This document shows positions 23,031 to 32,556 of a stretch of DNA of 64,000 nt, in pieces. The notes below the pieces were generated by a model. The model was not told the origin of the DNA. It saw only the letters and a list, made by a program, of their open reading frames with translations, and ran no database searches. The stretch lies in contig JBBQGV010000010.1 in the NCBI GenBank assembly GCA_038323375.1, forward strand, positions 27,053-91,052, written 5' to 3'. This stretch comes from JABWAJ01 sp038323375. GTDB lineage: Bacteria > Bacteroidota > Bacteroidia > Chitinophagales > Saprospiraceae. Numbering within the stretch: the first letter of the stretch is position 1; each line of letters opens with the position of its first letter. The position numbers were made by a program, and so were the translations under genes.

Positions 23031-26000
23031 AAATCCGGAAAGTCGTCATACAAAACCTCAATTCGCTTCGCGGTCAGTCCGAAATTGATTTCATCAACGG
23101 GCCGTTGGCGCAAAGCGATCTTTTTGCCATTACGGGAGATACGGGTGCCGGAAAAACCACCATCCTCGACGCCATCACCCTGGCGCTTTACGGCAAAATA
23201 CACCGAAACAAAGAAGTAAAAGAAGCCCTGTCTTACGGCGCAATCGAAGCGTCGGCGGGCGTGGAATTTGAAACCGCAAAAGCCATTTTTTTTGCATCCT
23301 GGAGCATCCGCCGTACGCGAAAACAAGTGGATGGCAATATTGTAGGCCCGGATCGGGAACTCTCAAAATGGAACGATGAAAAACAAGCGTTTGAAATCAT
23401 TGCCGAAAAAGTAAAGGAAGTTGACGCCAAAGTAGAGGAAGTCACCGGCTTAGACTTCGACCGTTTTTGCCGTTCGGTTTTGTTGTCGCAGGGCGATTTT
23501 GCCGCGTTTTTAAAAGCCAATGAAAAAGAGCGCAGCGAACTGCTGGAACGCATCACCGGCGCCGAAATATACAGCCAGCTTTCTATCGCCGCTTTTGAAA
23601 AGCACAAGCAGGAAGCTGCGAAATTAGCGGATTTGAAAAAAGAAATGGACGCTCTGAAGCTTGTTGAGGAAGCGACTTTGGACGCTTGGCACCAGGAACG
23701 CGAAGAAAAAACGAACGAAAGTGCATTGATGAAAGCGGCGATAGAAAACCTGCGGGCCCGCATCCAGCGCATCGAAAAGCAAAACGAATTAATCGAAAGA
23801 CAAAAAACGCTCGATGAAGCCCTACAGTTGTTGGCATCAGAAACGCTCGCGGCACAAGCCGATTTGGAAAAATTAGCCCGATACGACCTTGCACAACCCT
23901 GCTCTCCCGATATCGCGCGCTTAGACGATTGGGGCCAGCGTTTGGAAGCGATGGCAACCGAATTGACCCAATTGGCGGCCTCCATTACAGAAAAACAGGC
24001 TGAAAAAGAAGGGACTGCCGCTCAATTGAGCGAAAGCGAAATGTTGTTGAAAGCGCTCGAACAGGAGCAAATACAGCTCCAGCCGCTTTGGGATGAAGCC
24101 GCCCGGCTCGATGTACAATTGGAAGAAAAAAGCGCAGCGTTTGCCCGACAGCAGCAAGCGCTGCAACAAGCCACCGCTGAATTGGATGACAGCCGCCGTC
24201 AAGATGCAGCCTTACAGCAGCGGATTGCTGCGCTCGATCAGCAAATTGAGATCGCCGAAGCCTGGATTGCGGAGCGGCCAATCTGGGAAGAACTGAATGG
24301 TGATTTGCCTGAAATTGAGTTGCGGCGCGACCAATTACGCGACTTCACGACCAGTAAAACGGACCTTGATCGAAAAGTCGCATCCCACCAAAAACAATTC
24401 GCTGTACTAAAGGCCGAAGTTGCAGCAATGGATGGCGCGGCCTCCAATCTGAGTTCGGAAATTGCAGCGCTGCAAGAGCAATTCAAAGCAGGCAGTCCGG
24501 AAAAATACGCGCAAAACCGCAATGAATTGCTGCAACTGCTCTCGATCGAAATCCAGGAACTGAACGATGAGACGCGGTTGCTCAGGGAATTATCGGAGCT
24601 TACGGAAAGCTACAACAACCTGCTTGTGGAGCTTTCTACGCTTGAAGAGCAGGTGTTGCACCTCGAAAACGAAGAAGAAGAAATCAATAAACGGATCATG
24701 TCCTCTTTGGAAGTGGTGGAAGATATGGAACTGCGTTTGGCGTTCAAAAAACAGGTCTATGCAGACCAGTTGCTGATTGCCAATTACGAAAAAGACCGGG
24801 ATGAGCTGAAAGAAGGCGAACCTTGCCCGCTCTGCTTTTCCATCCACCATCCTTTTCATCAGAACCACCACAAGCGGCCTTTTGTGGATCAGGCGAAGCA
24901 GGAATTGGATGCAGCAACCCGTCAGTATGAGTTACTGCACAAAGAGCAACGGCAGTTGCTACTCCGCCAAAATGAAATCGCGACCCAAATCCGCCAACTT
25001 CGCGGCGACGAATTGAAACCCCTGAGTGGTGCCATCGAAAAACAACTGCAACAAATTCTGGGATACGAAGATAAAATTGCCCGTATTGCGCCAGAATGGT
25101 CCGATTCAAGTTTTGCGCTGTCGCGGTCGCATCTGTTGCAAAGCAAAGTGGCAGCAGTGCAGGAAACCGCTGTTTTGAAGCGGGTTCAGAAAGAAAAATT
25201 AGCAAAAGTCAACGCAGAACTGGATGAAAAAGAGCGCCTTTTACAGGAAAAAAGCAAACACCTGAGCGAACGCGTCACAGAACTGCGGGTTTTGGAAAAT
25301 GAATTGCAGAACGCCACCGCGCAACAGCAAGAGGTTGGGGCTAAGTTGGCGGAAATTCAGGCGTCGTCAGCGCTCCTGTTGCAAAAATATGACCTGAAAT
25401 TCAGCGTCGAAACAGCCCGGGAAAACTTTGATACGCTCAGAAAATGGACCGATCTATGGCGATTGGGCAAAGAAAAACTTGCCATTGCCCAAAACGATCG
25501 CGAAGCAACCCGCCGCGAAGTGCAACAGGTGCAAAAACAAACCCAACAATTTGCCGGAAGGCACGAACAGTTGCAACGCGCCGTACAAGCAGAACAAGCC
25601 ACTTTTAATGCGCTGCAAAATCAGCGCCGAACGGTGCTTGGCGATAAAAATCCGATGGAGGAGCGAGCGGCGTATTCAGAAAAAACAGGAGACCAAAAGC
25701 TGAAAACCCAGGCGTTGCGCGAGGCGTTAAATGCAATCTCCGCCAATTTGGAAAGTGATTTGCGCTTACAGCAAGCCCGTTTATCAGAAAGCCTGACTTT
25801 GCAGGAAAAAGCCTCGGCATTGGTAACTACCCTGAACGAATCCGCCCAAAAGGCAGGATTTGCGTCCCTCGAAGCGCTCAGAGAAGCTTTGCTTTCGCAA
25901 GAAGAACGCACGGCGCTTGAAGTTTTGAAAAAACGATTGGAACAAAAAGCCCTCGAAATCCAGGAAACGAAAAAAGGGTTAGCCGAAGCCTGGGCGCAAG

Positions 26001-26692
26001 TCAAAACGGAAGGGGAAGAACCCAGTGATTATGTGGCCTTACAATTGGAGCAGGCCGAAAAAACTGCACTTTACGATACGCTTCAGCAATTGATTGGCGG
26101 CCTGAATGAAAAATTAGCGTTCAACGAAAAACAGAAAAAAACGGCTCAATTGTTGATCCAAACCATTCAAAATCAGGAAAAAGAACTCACCAGATGGGCC
26201 AAATTGAATGAACTCATCGGGCAGGCCGATGGCAAAAAATTCCGGGTGTTTGCGCAATCGCTGACCCTGCGAAAACTGACCGCTTTGGCCAACCGGCACC
26301 TCACCCGCCTGAATGGCCGCTACCTGATTCGCAAGCGCAGCAGCGAAGACCTTGAATTAGAGATTGTAGATACCTTCCAGGCCGACAACCGCCGTTCGAT
26401 GAACACGTTATCGGGCGGCGAAAGCTTTGTGGTCAGCCTCGCCCTGGCGCTGGGCTTGTCCGACCTGGCCGGGCGCAACACCACCATCCGCTCCCTGTTT
26501 ATTGACGAAGGCTTCGGGGCTTTGGACGACAACAGCCTCGACCTTGTGGTCACCACGCTCGAAAACCTACAAGCTTCGGGCAAAACCATCGGCGTCATTT
26601 CGCACGTAAAGGCGATGAAAGAGCGGATTGCGACGCAGATTCAGGTAAAAAAGAGCGGAAATGGGTTTAGTGAATTAGTGATAACTGTTTAG
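23027..26692 (+). CDS. sbcC: Exonuclease subunit SbcC (Rad50-like ATPase)
   Basis: 1221 residues. N-terminal Walker A 'ITGDTGAGKTTILDAI' (about 36-51), a long coiled coil broken by the zinc hook 'CPLC' (about 599-602), then a C-terminal lobe with signature 'LSGGESFVVSLALALGLSDL' (about 1127) and Walker B 'LFIDEGFGALD' (about 1158). It is the SMC-like ATPase partner of SbcD. The size is somewhat above E. coli SbcC. The last base of its TAG stop is the first base of an inserted inverted-repeat element; the pre-insertion stop was probably TAA. Confidence 0.95.
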   Translation: MKIRKVVIQNLNSLRGQSEIDFINGPLAQSDLFAITGDTGAGKTTILDAITLALYGKIHRNKEVKEALSYGAIEASAGVEFETAKAIFFASWSIRRTRKQVDGNIVGPDRELSKWNDEKQAFEIIAEKVKEVDAKVEEVTGLDFDRFCRSVLLSQGDFAAFLKANEKERSELLERITGAEIYSQLSIAAFEKHKQEAAKLADLKKEMDALKLVEEATLDAWHQEREEKTNESALMKAAIENLRARIQRIEKQNELIERQKTLDEALQLLASETLAAQADLEKLARYDLAQPCSPDIARLDDWGQRLEAMATELTQLAASITEKQAEKEGTAAQLSESEMLLKALEQEQIQLQPLWDEAARLDVQLEEKSAAFARQQQALQQATAELDDSRRQDAALQQRIAALDQQIEIAEAWIAERPIWEELNGDLPEIELRRDQLRDFTTSKTDLDRKVASHQKQFAVLKAEVAAMDGAASNLSSEIAALQEQFKAGSPEKYAQNRNELLQLLSIEIQELNDETRLLRELSELTESYNNLLVELSTLEEQVLHLENEEEEINKRIMSSLEVVEDMELRLAFKKQVYADQLLIANYEKDRDELKEGEPCPLCFSIHHPFHQNHHKRPFVDQAKQELDAATRQYELLHKEQRQLLLRQNEIATQIRQLRGDELKPLSGAIEKQLQQILGYEDKIARIAPEWSDSSFALSRSHLLQSKVAAVQETAVLKRVQKEKLAKVNAELDEKERLLQEKSKHLSERVTELRVLENELQNATAQQQEVGAKLAEIQASSALLLQKYDLKFSVETARENFDTLRKWTDLWRLGKEKLAIAQNDREATRREVQQVQKQTQQFAGRHEQLQRAVQAEQATFNALQNQRRTVLGDKNPMEERAAYSEKTGDQKLKTQALREALNAISANLESDLRLQQARLSESLTLQEKASALVTTLNESAQKAGFASLEALREALLSQEERTALEVLKKRLEQKALEIQETKKGLAEAWAQVKTEGEEPSDYVALQLEQAEKTALYDTLQQLIGGLNEKLAFNEKQKKTAQLLIQTIQNQEKELTRWAKLNELIGQADGKKFRVFAQSLTLRKLTALANRHLTRLNGRYLIRKRSSEDLELEIVDTFQADNRRSMNTLSGGESFVVSLALALGLSDLAGRNTTIRSLFIDEGFGALDDNSLDLVVTTLENLQASGKTIGVISHVKAMKERIATQIQVKKSGNGFSELVITV

Positions 26693-26855
26693 GGTCGCTG
26701 AAATAATAACTGTCCACTTTTCCAGGAGGCCTTTTGCTCCTACCCTGCGTTGGGGAACCACCTCCCTTAGCTATGGCTAAGGTCGGGAACCCCCGCCTTG
26801 GTTAGAATCAAAATACCTTGCCCGGAGAAAGCGACCCTTATTAATTCAGCGACCC
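26692..26855. mobile_element. MITE-like element with TTA flanks at the sbcC stop
   Basis: 164 bp with terminal inverted repeats GGGTCGCTGAAATAATAA (26692-26709) and its complement at 26838-26855 with one mismatch, flanked on both sides by TTA (26689-26691 and 26856-26858). Removing the element and one TTA restores GTTTAATGG, ending sbcC in TAA. No coding capacity. Its end shares GAAATAATAACT and a following CC with the ends of the elements at 56496 and 63866, suggesting the same transposase family. A 3-bp TNA target would fit IS5-family (IS1031 group) enzymes; this is inference. Confidence 0.75.
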
Positions 26856-27174
26856 TTAATGGAATTTCAATTTTGTTCATTTTTTTGTTTTGAGTTAATG
26901 TTTTTTTAATCCGTGCCGTCTTTTATGCTGACCGCTAACACGTTAATATATGCACTTCCCGAGCGCCTGAACAAAGATAAGAAAACTTTTGAATGCGCCT
27001 TTTTGTTCAATATTCAGGATATTATCCCCACTGATTTCGGTCACATACCGCTTGTTCGGCATTTCACCCACCCCACAATCTTCTCTCCTCCACATCCAAC
27101 CTTTTTGTATCTTAGCCCCTTGTACCTCAACCCCGGGCCTATTCTACGGATTCAACACCAACTTCCCTCAACGT
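26856..27174. other. Non-coding stretch upstream of the efflux operon
   Basis: About 320 bp between the element behind sbcC and the efflux gene. In-frame codons run upstream of the efflux start, but they lack a conserved product. I see no RNA gene or clear promoter; several AT-rich segments could hold one. Confidence 0.4.
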
Positions 27175-28266
27175 ATGAGCAAACGGACTATTCGGATTCT
27201 GGCGCTGGTTTTGGCAGCGGTCATCTTTGGCGGCGCATTCTGGCTTTTCCAAACTGGTTTTTTTTCAGCCGAAACTGCGGCACCGCCGGGTAAAGAAACC
27301 GGTGGCTCGGGCATGCCCAAACAAGAAAATATTCCCATCAAAGCCATGCTCATCAAATCCGGTGAGCTGACGGATTACATCTCGGTGAACGGCTCTACGG
27401 TGGCCAATGAGAAGGTATTCGTTAGCAGTGAGGTGGCCGGAAAGATAACCGACATCAAGTTTTCAGAAGGCATGCTGGTGAAAAAAGGCGCGGTATTAGT
27501 GCAATTAGACAACCAGGAATTGCAGGCACAAATGCGCGAATTGCAGGTGCGCAAAGACCTGACCCAAAAAATTGCAGAGCGCCTTCAGGGCCTCTATGCA
27601 AAAGAAGGCGTGAGCCTTCAGGAGTACGAAATCGCCCGCGCAGAAGCCGATCAGGTGAAAGCGCAAATATCGCTACTGGGCGTTCAAATCGAAAAACGCA
27701 CCATCCGGGCGCCTTTTGAAGGTTTGCTGGGCTTGCGCCAGGTAAGCGATGGCGCTTACCTTTCACCCGGTTCGCCGATCGTGGAATTGGTGAGCATCAA
27801 CCCAATTAACATTGAGTTTTCCATCCCCGAAAAATACAGCCGCCAGGTGGCGCGCGGCACCCGCATCAACTTCCGGCTCGACGGCTCCGACGAAAAGTTT
27901 TCCGCTACCGTGGTTGCCAAAGAACCAAACATTGACGCCAATACGCGTACCTTAAAACTAAAAGCATCGGCACCGAATCCCCAGGGGCGGATTTTGCCGG
28001 GAGCTTTTACGAATATTTCGGTTAATCTTTCCAAATCCGACAAAGCCATCATGATCCCCACGCAGGCGATTATCCCGGAGTTGAACGGCAAAAAAGTATA
28101 TGTGTATAAATCCGGAAAAGCCGAAGCGGTGAATATTGAAACGGGGGTTCGTCAGGATACCTATATTCAAGTGACGAGCGGCCTGAGCCCCGGCGATACG
28201 TTAATTACCACCGGTATTTTGCAAGTCAAACCCGGATCAGATGTGACGATCACTGAGTTTGAGTAA
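27175..28266 (+). CDS. RND efflux periplasmic adaptor (membrane fusion protein)
   Basis: 363 residues from ATG 27175 (MSKRTIRILALVLAAVIFGG). An N-terminal membrane anchor is followed by the lipoyl-like domain ('VFVSSEVAGKITDIKFSEGM', 'VKKGAVLVQLDNQELQAQ'), a short helical hairpin, the second lipoyl half ('RTIRAPFEGLLGLRQVSDGA', 'YLSPGSPIVELV') and the beta-barrel and membrane-proximal domains ('LPGAFTNISVNL', 'IPTQAIIPELNGKKVYVY'). It links the inner-membrane pump to an outer-membrane channel. It is 17 bp upstream of the pump gene; no TolC-type gene follows, so the channel must be encoded elsewhere. Confidence 0.92.
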   Translation: MSKRTIRILALVLAAVIFGGAFWLFQTGFFSAETAAPPGKETGGSGMPKQENIPIKAMLIKSGELTDYISVNGSTVANEKVFVSSEVAGKITDIKFSEGMLVKKGAVLVQLDNQELQAQMRELQVRKDLTQKIAERLQGLYAKEGVSLQEYEIARAEADQVKAQISLLGVQIEKRTIRAPFEGLLGLRQVSDGAYLSPGSPIVELVSINPINIEFSIPEKYSRQVARGTRINFRLDGSDEKFSATVVAKEPNIDANTRTLKLKASAPNPQGRILPGAFTNISVNLSKSDKAIMIPTQAIIPELNGKKVYVYKSGKAEAVNIETGVRQDTYIQVTSGLSPGDTLITTGILQVKPGSDVTITEFE

Positions 28267-28283
28267 ATAAAAATCACCTAATT

Positions 28284-31200
28284 ATGTCAAGTCTATCCTC
28301 CACCAGCATCCAGCGACCAGTCTTGGCCAGTGTCTTTTCCATTGTCATCCTACTTTTTGGATTCATTGGTATGCAATCGCTTGGCGTCCGGGAGTATCCC
28401 AGTGTGGAAAACCCGATTGTGACTGTTTCTACCAACTACACCGGCGCTAATGCCCAAATTGTTGAATCACAGATCACGGAGCCGCTGGAGGAATCCATCA
28501 ATGGCATTGCGGGTATTCGTTCGGTGACCTCCACCAGCCGGGAAGGCCGCAGTACGATCACGGTAGAATTCAACCTTGAGATAGAGCTGGAAGACGCCGC
28601 CAACGATGTGCGCGAAAAAGTATCCCAGGCGCAGGGGCAATTGCCCAAAGACGTGGATCCGCCGATCGTCACCAAAGCCAATGCAGATTCGCAACCCATT
28701 GTTTTTTTGAACATCAGCAGCAAAAATCGCAACCTGCTGGAGTTGACTGAAATCGCTGAAAACTTATTTAAGGAACGCTTTCAAACCATCAACGGAGTGA
28801 GCGAAGTGCGGATATGGGGACAGCGGAAGTACGCCATGCGTATGTGGATTGACCCGGATAAAATGTCGGCTTACGGCTTGGTGCCACTCGATGTGCGCAC
28901 CGCACTGGAACGCGAAAATGTGGAACTCCCTTCCGGCAGTGTGGAAGGCACGAATACAGAGTTGACCGTGCGTACGATGGGGCAAATCTCCACAGCGGAA
29001 GAATTCAACAATTTGATTGTCAAGGAAGAATCCGGAAAAATCGTACGTTTCAGCGACATCGGTTTTGCCGAACTGGGGCCTGAAAACCTGCGCACCGTGC
29101 TCAAGCGCGACAACGTGCCGATGGTGGGCAACGCCATCATTCCCCAACCCGGCTCCAATTACGTGGACATTGCCGACGAGGTGTACCGCCGTTTGGAACA
29201 AATCAAAAAAAACCTGCCGGAAGACATCGAAGTGTTGGTTGGCTTCGACGTCACCACCTTTATCCGGGCTTCCATCTTTGAAGTGCAGGAAACCATCTAC
29301 ATCGCTTTTTTCTTAGTCGTACTCATCATTTTCCTTTTTTTGCGCGACTGGCGTTCCACGATCATTCCGGTATTGGCCATCCCCATCTCTTTGATCGGGG
29401 CGTTCTTCATCATGTATTTAGCCGGTTTTTCCATCAACGTGCTCACCTTGCTGGGTGTCGTACTGGCCATTGGTTTGGTAGTGGACGACGCCATTGTAGT
29501 GCTTGAAAATATTTATGCAAAAATAGAAGAAGGGGTGCCGCCTTTGCAGGCAGCGCTGAAAGGTTCGCGGGAAATTTTCTTTGCAGTGGTGGCCACCACG
29601 GTCGTACTGGCTGCGGTTTTCCTGCCGGTAATTTTCCTTCAGGGGCTTACCGGGCGCTTGTTTCGGGAATTCGGCATCGTCATCGCCGGTGCCGTGCTCA
29701 TCTCCGCTTTTGTGGCCCTCACGCTCACCCCCATGCTGGCCTCGCGGTTGCTGAGAAAGCACGAACACCATTCCTGGTTTTACCGCGTAACCGAGCCATT
29801 TTTCGTTGCGCTGATTGAGGGATATCGCCGCTCGTTGAACGGTTTCCTGCGCTGGCGCTGGATGGCGTTCGTCATTATGGCCGTTTCCGGCTGGATCATC
29901 TTTTCATTAGGGGGAAGCCTGCCCAACGAACTATCTCCGATGGAAGACCGGGGCCGGTTGCGCGGAGCAGCTACTGCGGCGGAAGGCTCTACCTTTGAAT
30001 ACATGGAAACGTATATGAACGAACTGTCGGACGTGACGATGAAAACCATCCCTGAGCGCGACGGCATCATTACGGTCACTTCACCCGGCTTTGGGGGCGG
30101 TTCTACGGTCAATACCGGCATTATTACCATAATTTTGAAAGATCGGGCGGAACGGGATCGCGGACAGGCTGACATTCTGGAAGAACTGATGCCCAAAGTA
30201 AAATCGCTGACCGGCGCGCGCACCTTCATTACGCAGGAGCCTTCGTTTGGCGACCGGCGCGGCGGGCTACCGGTGCAATTCGTGCTTCAGGCACCCAATT
30301 TTGAAAAACTGAAAGCAGTTTTACCCAAGTTTGTGGAAGAAGCCCAAAAAGAACCGACGTTCAACATCGTGGATGTTGATTTGAAATTTAACAAACCGGA
30401 ATTGCGCATCGAAATTGACCGCCAGAAAGCGAAAGACCTTGGCGTATCTGTGCTCGATGTGGCGCAGGTGCTGCAATTGGGTCTGAGCGGCCAGCGGTTT
30501 GGCTATTTCCTGATGAATGGCAAGCAGTACCAGGTCATCGGGCAAATTGAACGCGAAAAACGCAACGAACCGGTGAATGTGAGTTCGCTTTATGTGCGCA
30601 ATACCCGGGGGGATTTGATCCAGTTGGACAACATTGTTAAATTGGAAGAACAAACGACTCCGCCGTCCATTTATCGCTACAACCGCTTTGTTTCGGCGAC
30701 GGTTTCTGCGGGCTTAGCCAAAGGTAAAACCATCGGGGACGGCATCGAAGTGATGGAAGGCATTGCCGAGCGCGTGTTAGACGATTCGTTCCAGACTGCG
30801 CTTTCCGGAGCTTCCAAAGATTTTCAGGAAAGCTCCTCCAGCCTGTTGTTCGCTTTTACTTTGGCTTTGATCCTTATTTATTTGGTTTTGGCGGCCCAGT
30901 TTGAAAGTTTCCGAGATCCGTTCATCATCATGTTTACGGTGCCTTTGGCCTTGGCCGGGGCAGTAGGCACCCTGTACCTCACCGATCAGACCCTGAATAT
31001 TTTTAGTCAGATCGGCATCATCATGCTCATCGGGCTCGTGGCTAAAAACGGGATTTTGATTGTGGAATTTGCTAACCAGCGGAAGGAGCAGGGCTTCGAC
31101 CGCCTTGAAGCCATCAAGGATGCTTCGGTGTCGCGCTTCCGGCCCATCCTCATGACCAGTTTATCAACCATTTTGGGCGTATTGCCCATTGCCCTGGCTT

Positions 31201-31388
31201 TGGGTGCGGGTTCTGAAAGCCGCGTTTCGATGGGGATTGCGGTGGTTGGCGGTATGGTGTTTTCCACTTTATTGACGCTGTATGTGATTCCGGCAATTTA
31301 TTCCTACCTGTCTTCCAAAAAAGCCAACTTTTTGGTTGATTTGACAGAAGAAGAAGAGGTTTCCGAAAAGAAGGTGGTTCTGCAATAG
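28284..31388 (+). CDS. RND multidrug efflux permease (AcrB/MexB family)
   Basis: 1034 residues, the usual length of the hydrophobe/amphiphile efflux (HAE1) pumps. First helix 'PVLASVFSIVILLFGFIGM'; porter segments 'STNYTGANAQIVESQITEPL' and 'ITVEFNLEIELEDAANDVRE'; proton-relay helix with 'GLVVDDAIVVLENIYAKIEE' (paired aspartates of TM4) and the second-half equivalent 'GLVAKNGILIVEFANQRKEQ'. It exports drugs or lipophilic compounds using the proton gradient, with the adaptor encoded just upstream. No local regulator gene is present. Substrates cannot be predicted. Confidence 0.95.
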   Translation: MSSLSSTSIQRPVLASVFSIVILLFGFIGMQSLGVREYPSVENPIVTVSTNYTGANAQIVESQITEPLEESINGIAGIRSVTSTSREGRSTITVEFNLEIELEDAANDVREKVSQAQGQLPKDVDPPIVTKANADSQPIVFLNISSKNRNLLELTEIAENLFKERFQTINGVSEVRIWGQRKYAMRMWIDPDKMSAYGLVPLDVRTALERENVELPSGSVEGTNTELTVRTMGQISTAEEFNNLIVKEESGKIVRFSDIGFAELGPENLRTVLKRDNVPMVGNAIIPQPGSNYVDIADEVYRRLEQIKKNLPEDIEVLVGFDVTTFIRASIFEVQETIYIAFFLVVLIIFLFLRDWRSTIIPVLAIPISLIGAFFIMYLAGFSINVLTLLGVVLAIGLVVDDAIVVLENIYAKIEEGVPPLQAALKGSREIFFAVVATTVVLAAVFLPVIFLQGLTGRLFREFGIVIAGAVLISAFVALTLTPMLASRLLRKHEHHSWFYRVTEPFFVALIEGYRRSLNGFLRWRWMAFVIMAVSGWIIFSLGGSLPNELSPMEDRGRLRGAATAAEGSTFEYMETYMNELSDVTMKTIPERDGIITVTSPGFGGGSTVNTGIITIILKDRAERDRGQADILEELMPKVKSLTGARTFITQEPSFGDRRGGLPVQFVLQAPNFEKLKAVLPKFVEEAQKEPTFNIVDVDLKFNKPELRIEIDRQKAKDLGVSVLDVAQVLQLGLSGQRFGYFLMNGKQYQVIGQIEREKRNEPVNVSSLYVRNTRGDLIQLDNIVKLEEQTTPPSIYRYNRFVSATVSAGLAKGKTIGDGIEVMEGIAERVLDDSFQTALSGASKDFQESSSSLLFAFTLALILIYLVLAAQFESFRDPFIIMFTVPLALAGAVGTLYLTDQTLNIFSQIGIIMLIGLVAKNGILIVEFANQRKEQGFDRLEAIKDASVSRFRPILMTSLSTILGVLPIALALGAGSESRVSMGIAVVGGMVFSTLLTLYVIPAIYSYLSSKKANFLVDLTEEEEVSEKKVVLQ

Positions 31389-31484
31389 AGGAGTTGGCAG
31401 GATTTTAGTTGGCAGTTGGCAGGAGCACGCGGAAAGCGGGATCCTGAACAGTTGGCAGGATTTCAGTTGGCAGGAGCGAGTTGA
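31389..31484. repeat. Short degenerate direct repeats between convergent genes
   Basis: The motif GTTGGCAGGATTT(T/C)AGTTGGCAG occurs twice, with further GTTGGCAGGA copies. The stretch separates the convergent efflux and M23 peptidase genes. No terminator hairpin with a T-run is evident. Confidence 0.55.
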
Positions 31485-32381
31485 TTAAAAATCAACGTAT
31501 TCCCCCGGATCTACCGGTTTTCCTTTGTGCCACAGCTCAAAATGCAGGTGCGGGCCATTGGTTAGTTCGCCCGTGTTTCCGATGATGGCCACCCCTTCGC
31601 CGGCGCGCACAAAGTTGCCTGCTTTTTTCAACAGAGTCGCATTGTGTTTATAAAAAGTGATGACGTTGTTGGTGTGCTGAATGCCAATGGTGTTGCCCGT
31701 TTCCAGTGTCCAGTCGGAGAAAAAAACATAGCCGTCCATCGCCGCTTTAATCGCGGTATTTTTTGGTGCCAGGATGTCAATGCCGTAATGCCCTTTGTCG
31801 GGCATAAAAGCCGCGGCGACTTCGCCATTCAACGGGGAAGTAAAGTACATCTGCTCCAGCGGCACTTCCCGAATCGGGAAATTGGAAATGCGGCCACTGC
31901 GCGCCACGGTACCCACCTGTTCCATTTCTGCTTCCTGCCGCAGTTCTTCTTCGGCCTCCGACACCGGCACGGACGCAGCGGCAAGGCTGTCGTAGTAGGA
32001 AACGTCTACCGGGGGCACTTCCTCTTCGGTTTGTACATCTCCAACCAGCATTTTTCTAAAATTCTCAGAATAACTGCGGTAAGCGTCGAGTTCTTTTTCC
32101 ATCTCCTCCAATTCGCTGTAAAGGTCCAGGATCGCCGTATCTTCGGGCACACTGCCATAGCCCGGCACATATTTACGCAAGGGCGTAAAAGCGATGAGGG
32201 AAACCACGGCGAAGGTTACGACCACCAAAACACTCGTGACAAAAATGTAAGCATTGAGCAAAGTGAGGCGGTAAGCGCGCACTTCATCAAAGGTGTCATC
32301 GGTCATAATGACGAAGCGATAACTGTGCTTCAGCCGCTCTTTTAATATTTCCCAACGTGATTTCGACTGTTCACCGTCCAT
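31485..32381 (-). CDS. M23 family metallopeptidase with membrane anchor
   Basis: 298 residues. One membrane helix near the N-terminus ('AYIFVTSVLVVVTFAVVSLIAF', about 44-65), a coiled coil ('LDLYSELEEMEKELDAYRSY'), then the LytM/M23 domain with 'KGHYGIDILAPKNTAIKAAM' (His and Asp zinc ligands, about 195-200) and 'NGPHLHFELWHKGKPVDP' (HxH motif, about 277). Zinc ligands are complete, so it is probably an active peptidoglycan endopeptidase or septal regulator facing the periplasm. The layout matches Bacteroidota M23 proteins such as those near mreB/alaS operons, not present here. Confidence 0.9.
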   Translation of the reverse strand: MDGEQSKSRWEILKERLKHSYRFVIMTDDTFDEVRAYRLTLLNAYIFVTSVLVVVTFAVVSLIAFTPLRKYVPGYGSVPEDTAILDLYSELEEMEKELDAYRSYSENFRKMLVGDVQTEEEVPPVDVSYYDSLAAASVPVSEAEEELRQEAEMEQVGTVARSGRISNFPIREVPLEQMYFTSPLNGEVAAAFMPDKGHYGIDILAPKNTAIKAAMDGYVFFSDWTLETGNTIGIQHTNNVITFYKHNATLLKKAGNFVRAGEGVAIIGNTGELTNGPHLHFELWHKGKPVDPGEYVDF

Positions 32382-32430
32382 TTTCTCGTTAATTAGCTTG
32401 TTTTATATACTATTCGACCCCGCTCTTCGG

Positions 32431-32461
32431 TTTGAAGTCTTGCGATATTGCCATAATTTTG
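32431..32461 (+). promoter_or_regulatory. Promoter of sprE/porW
   Basis: TTTG at 32431-32434 and TAATTTTG at 32454-32461 with a 19-nt spacer fit the Bacteroidota promoter. It implies a 5' leader of about 90 nt before the TTG start at 32557. Confidence 0.6.
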
Positions 32462-32556
32462 TGCGCCGAAAGCAAAGATCGCGTGCAAAATTAAGTCTCC
32501 CCAATGGATTTGCTCAGATCTTGCTCATTTTTAACGAATTTTAAATTCTTATAGTT

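Noticed and set aside
26989..27174. N-terminal extension of the efflux adaptor from TTG 26989
   Set aside because: The extension lacks adaptor homology and the ATG at 27175 gives a proper membrane anchor.
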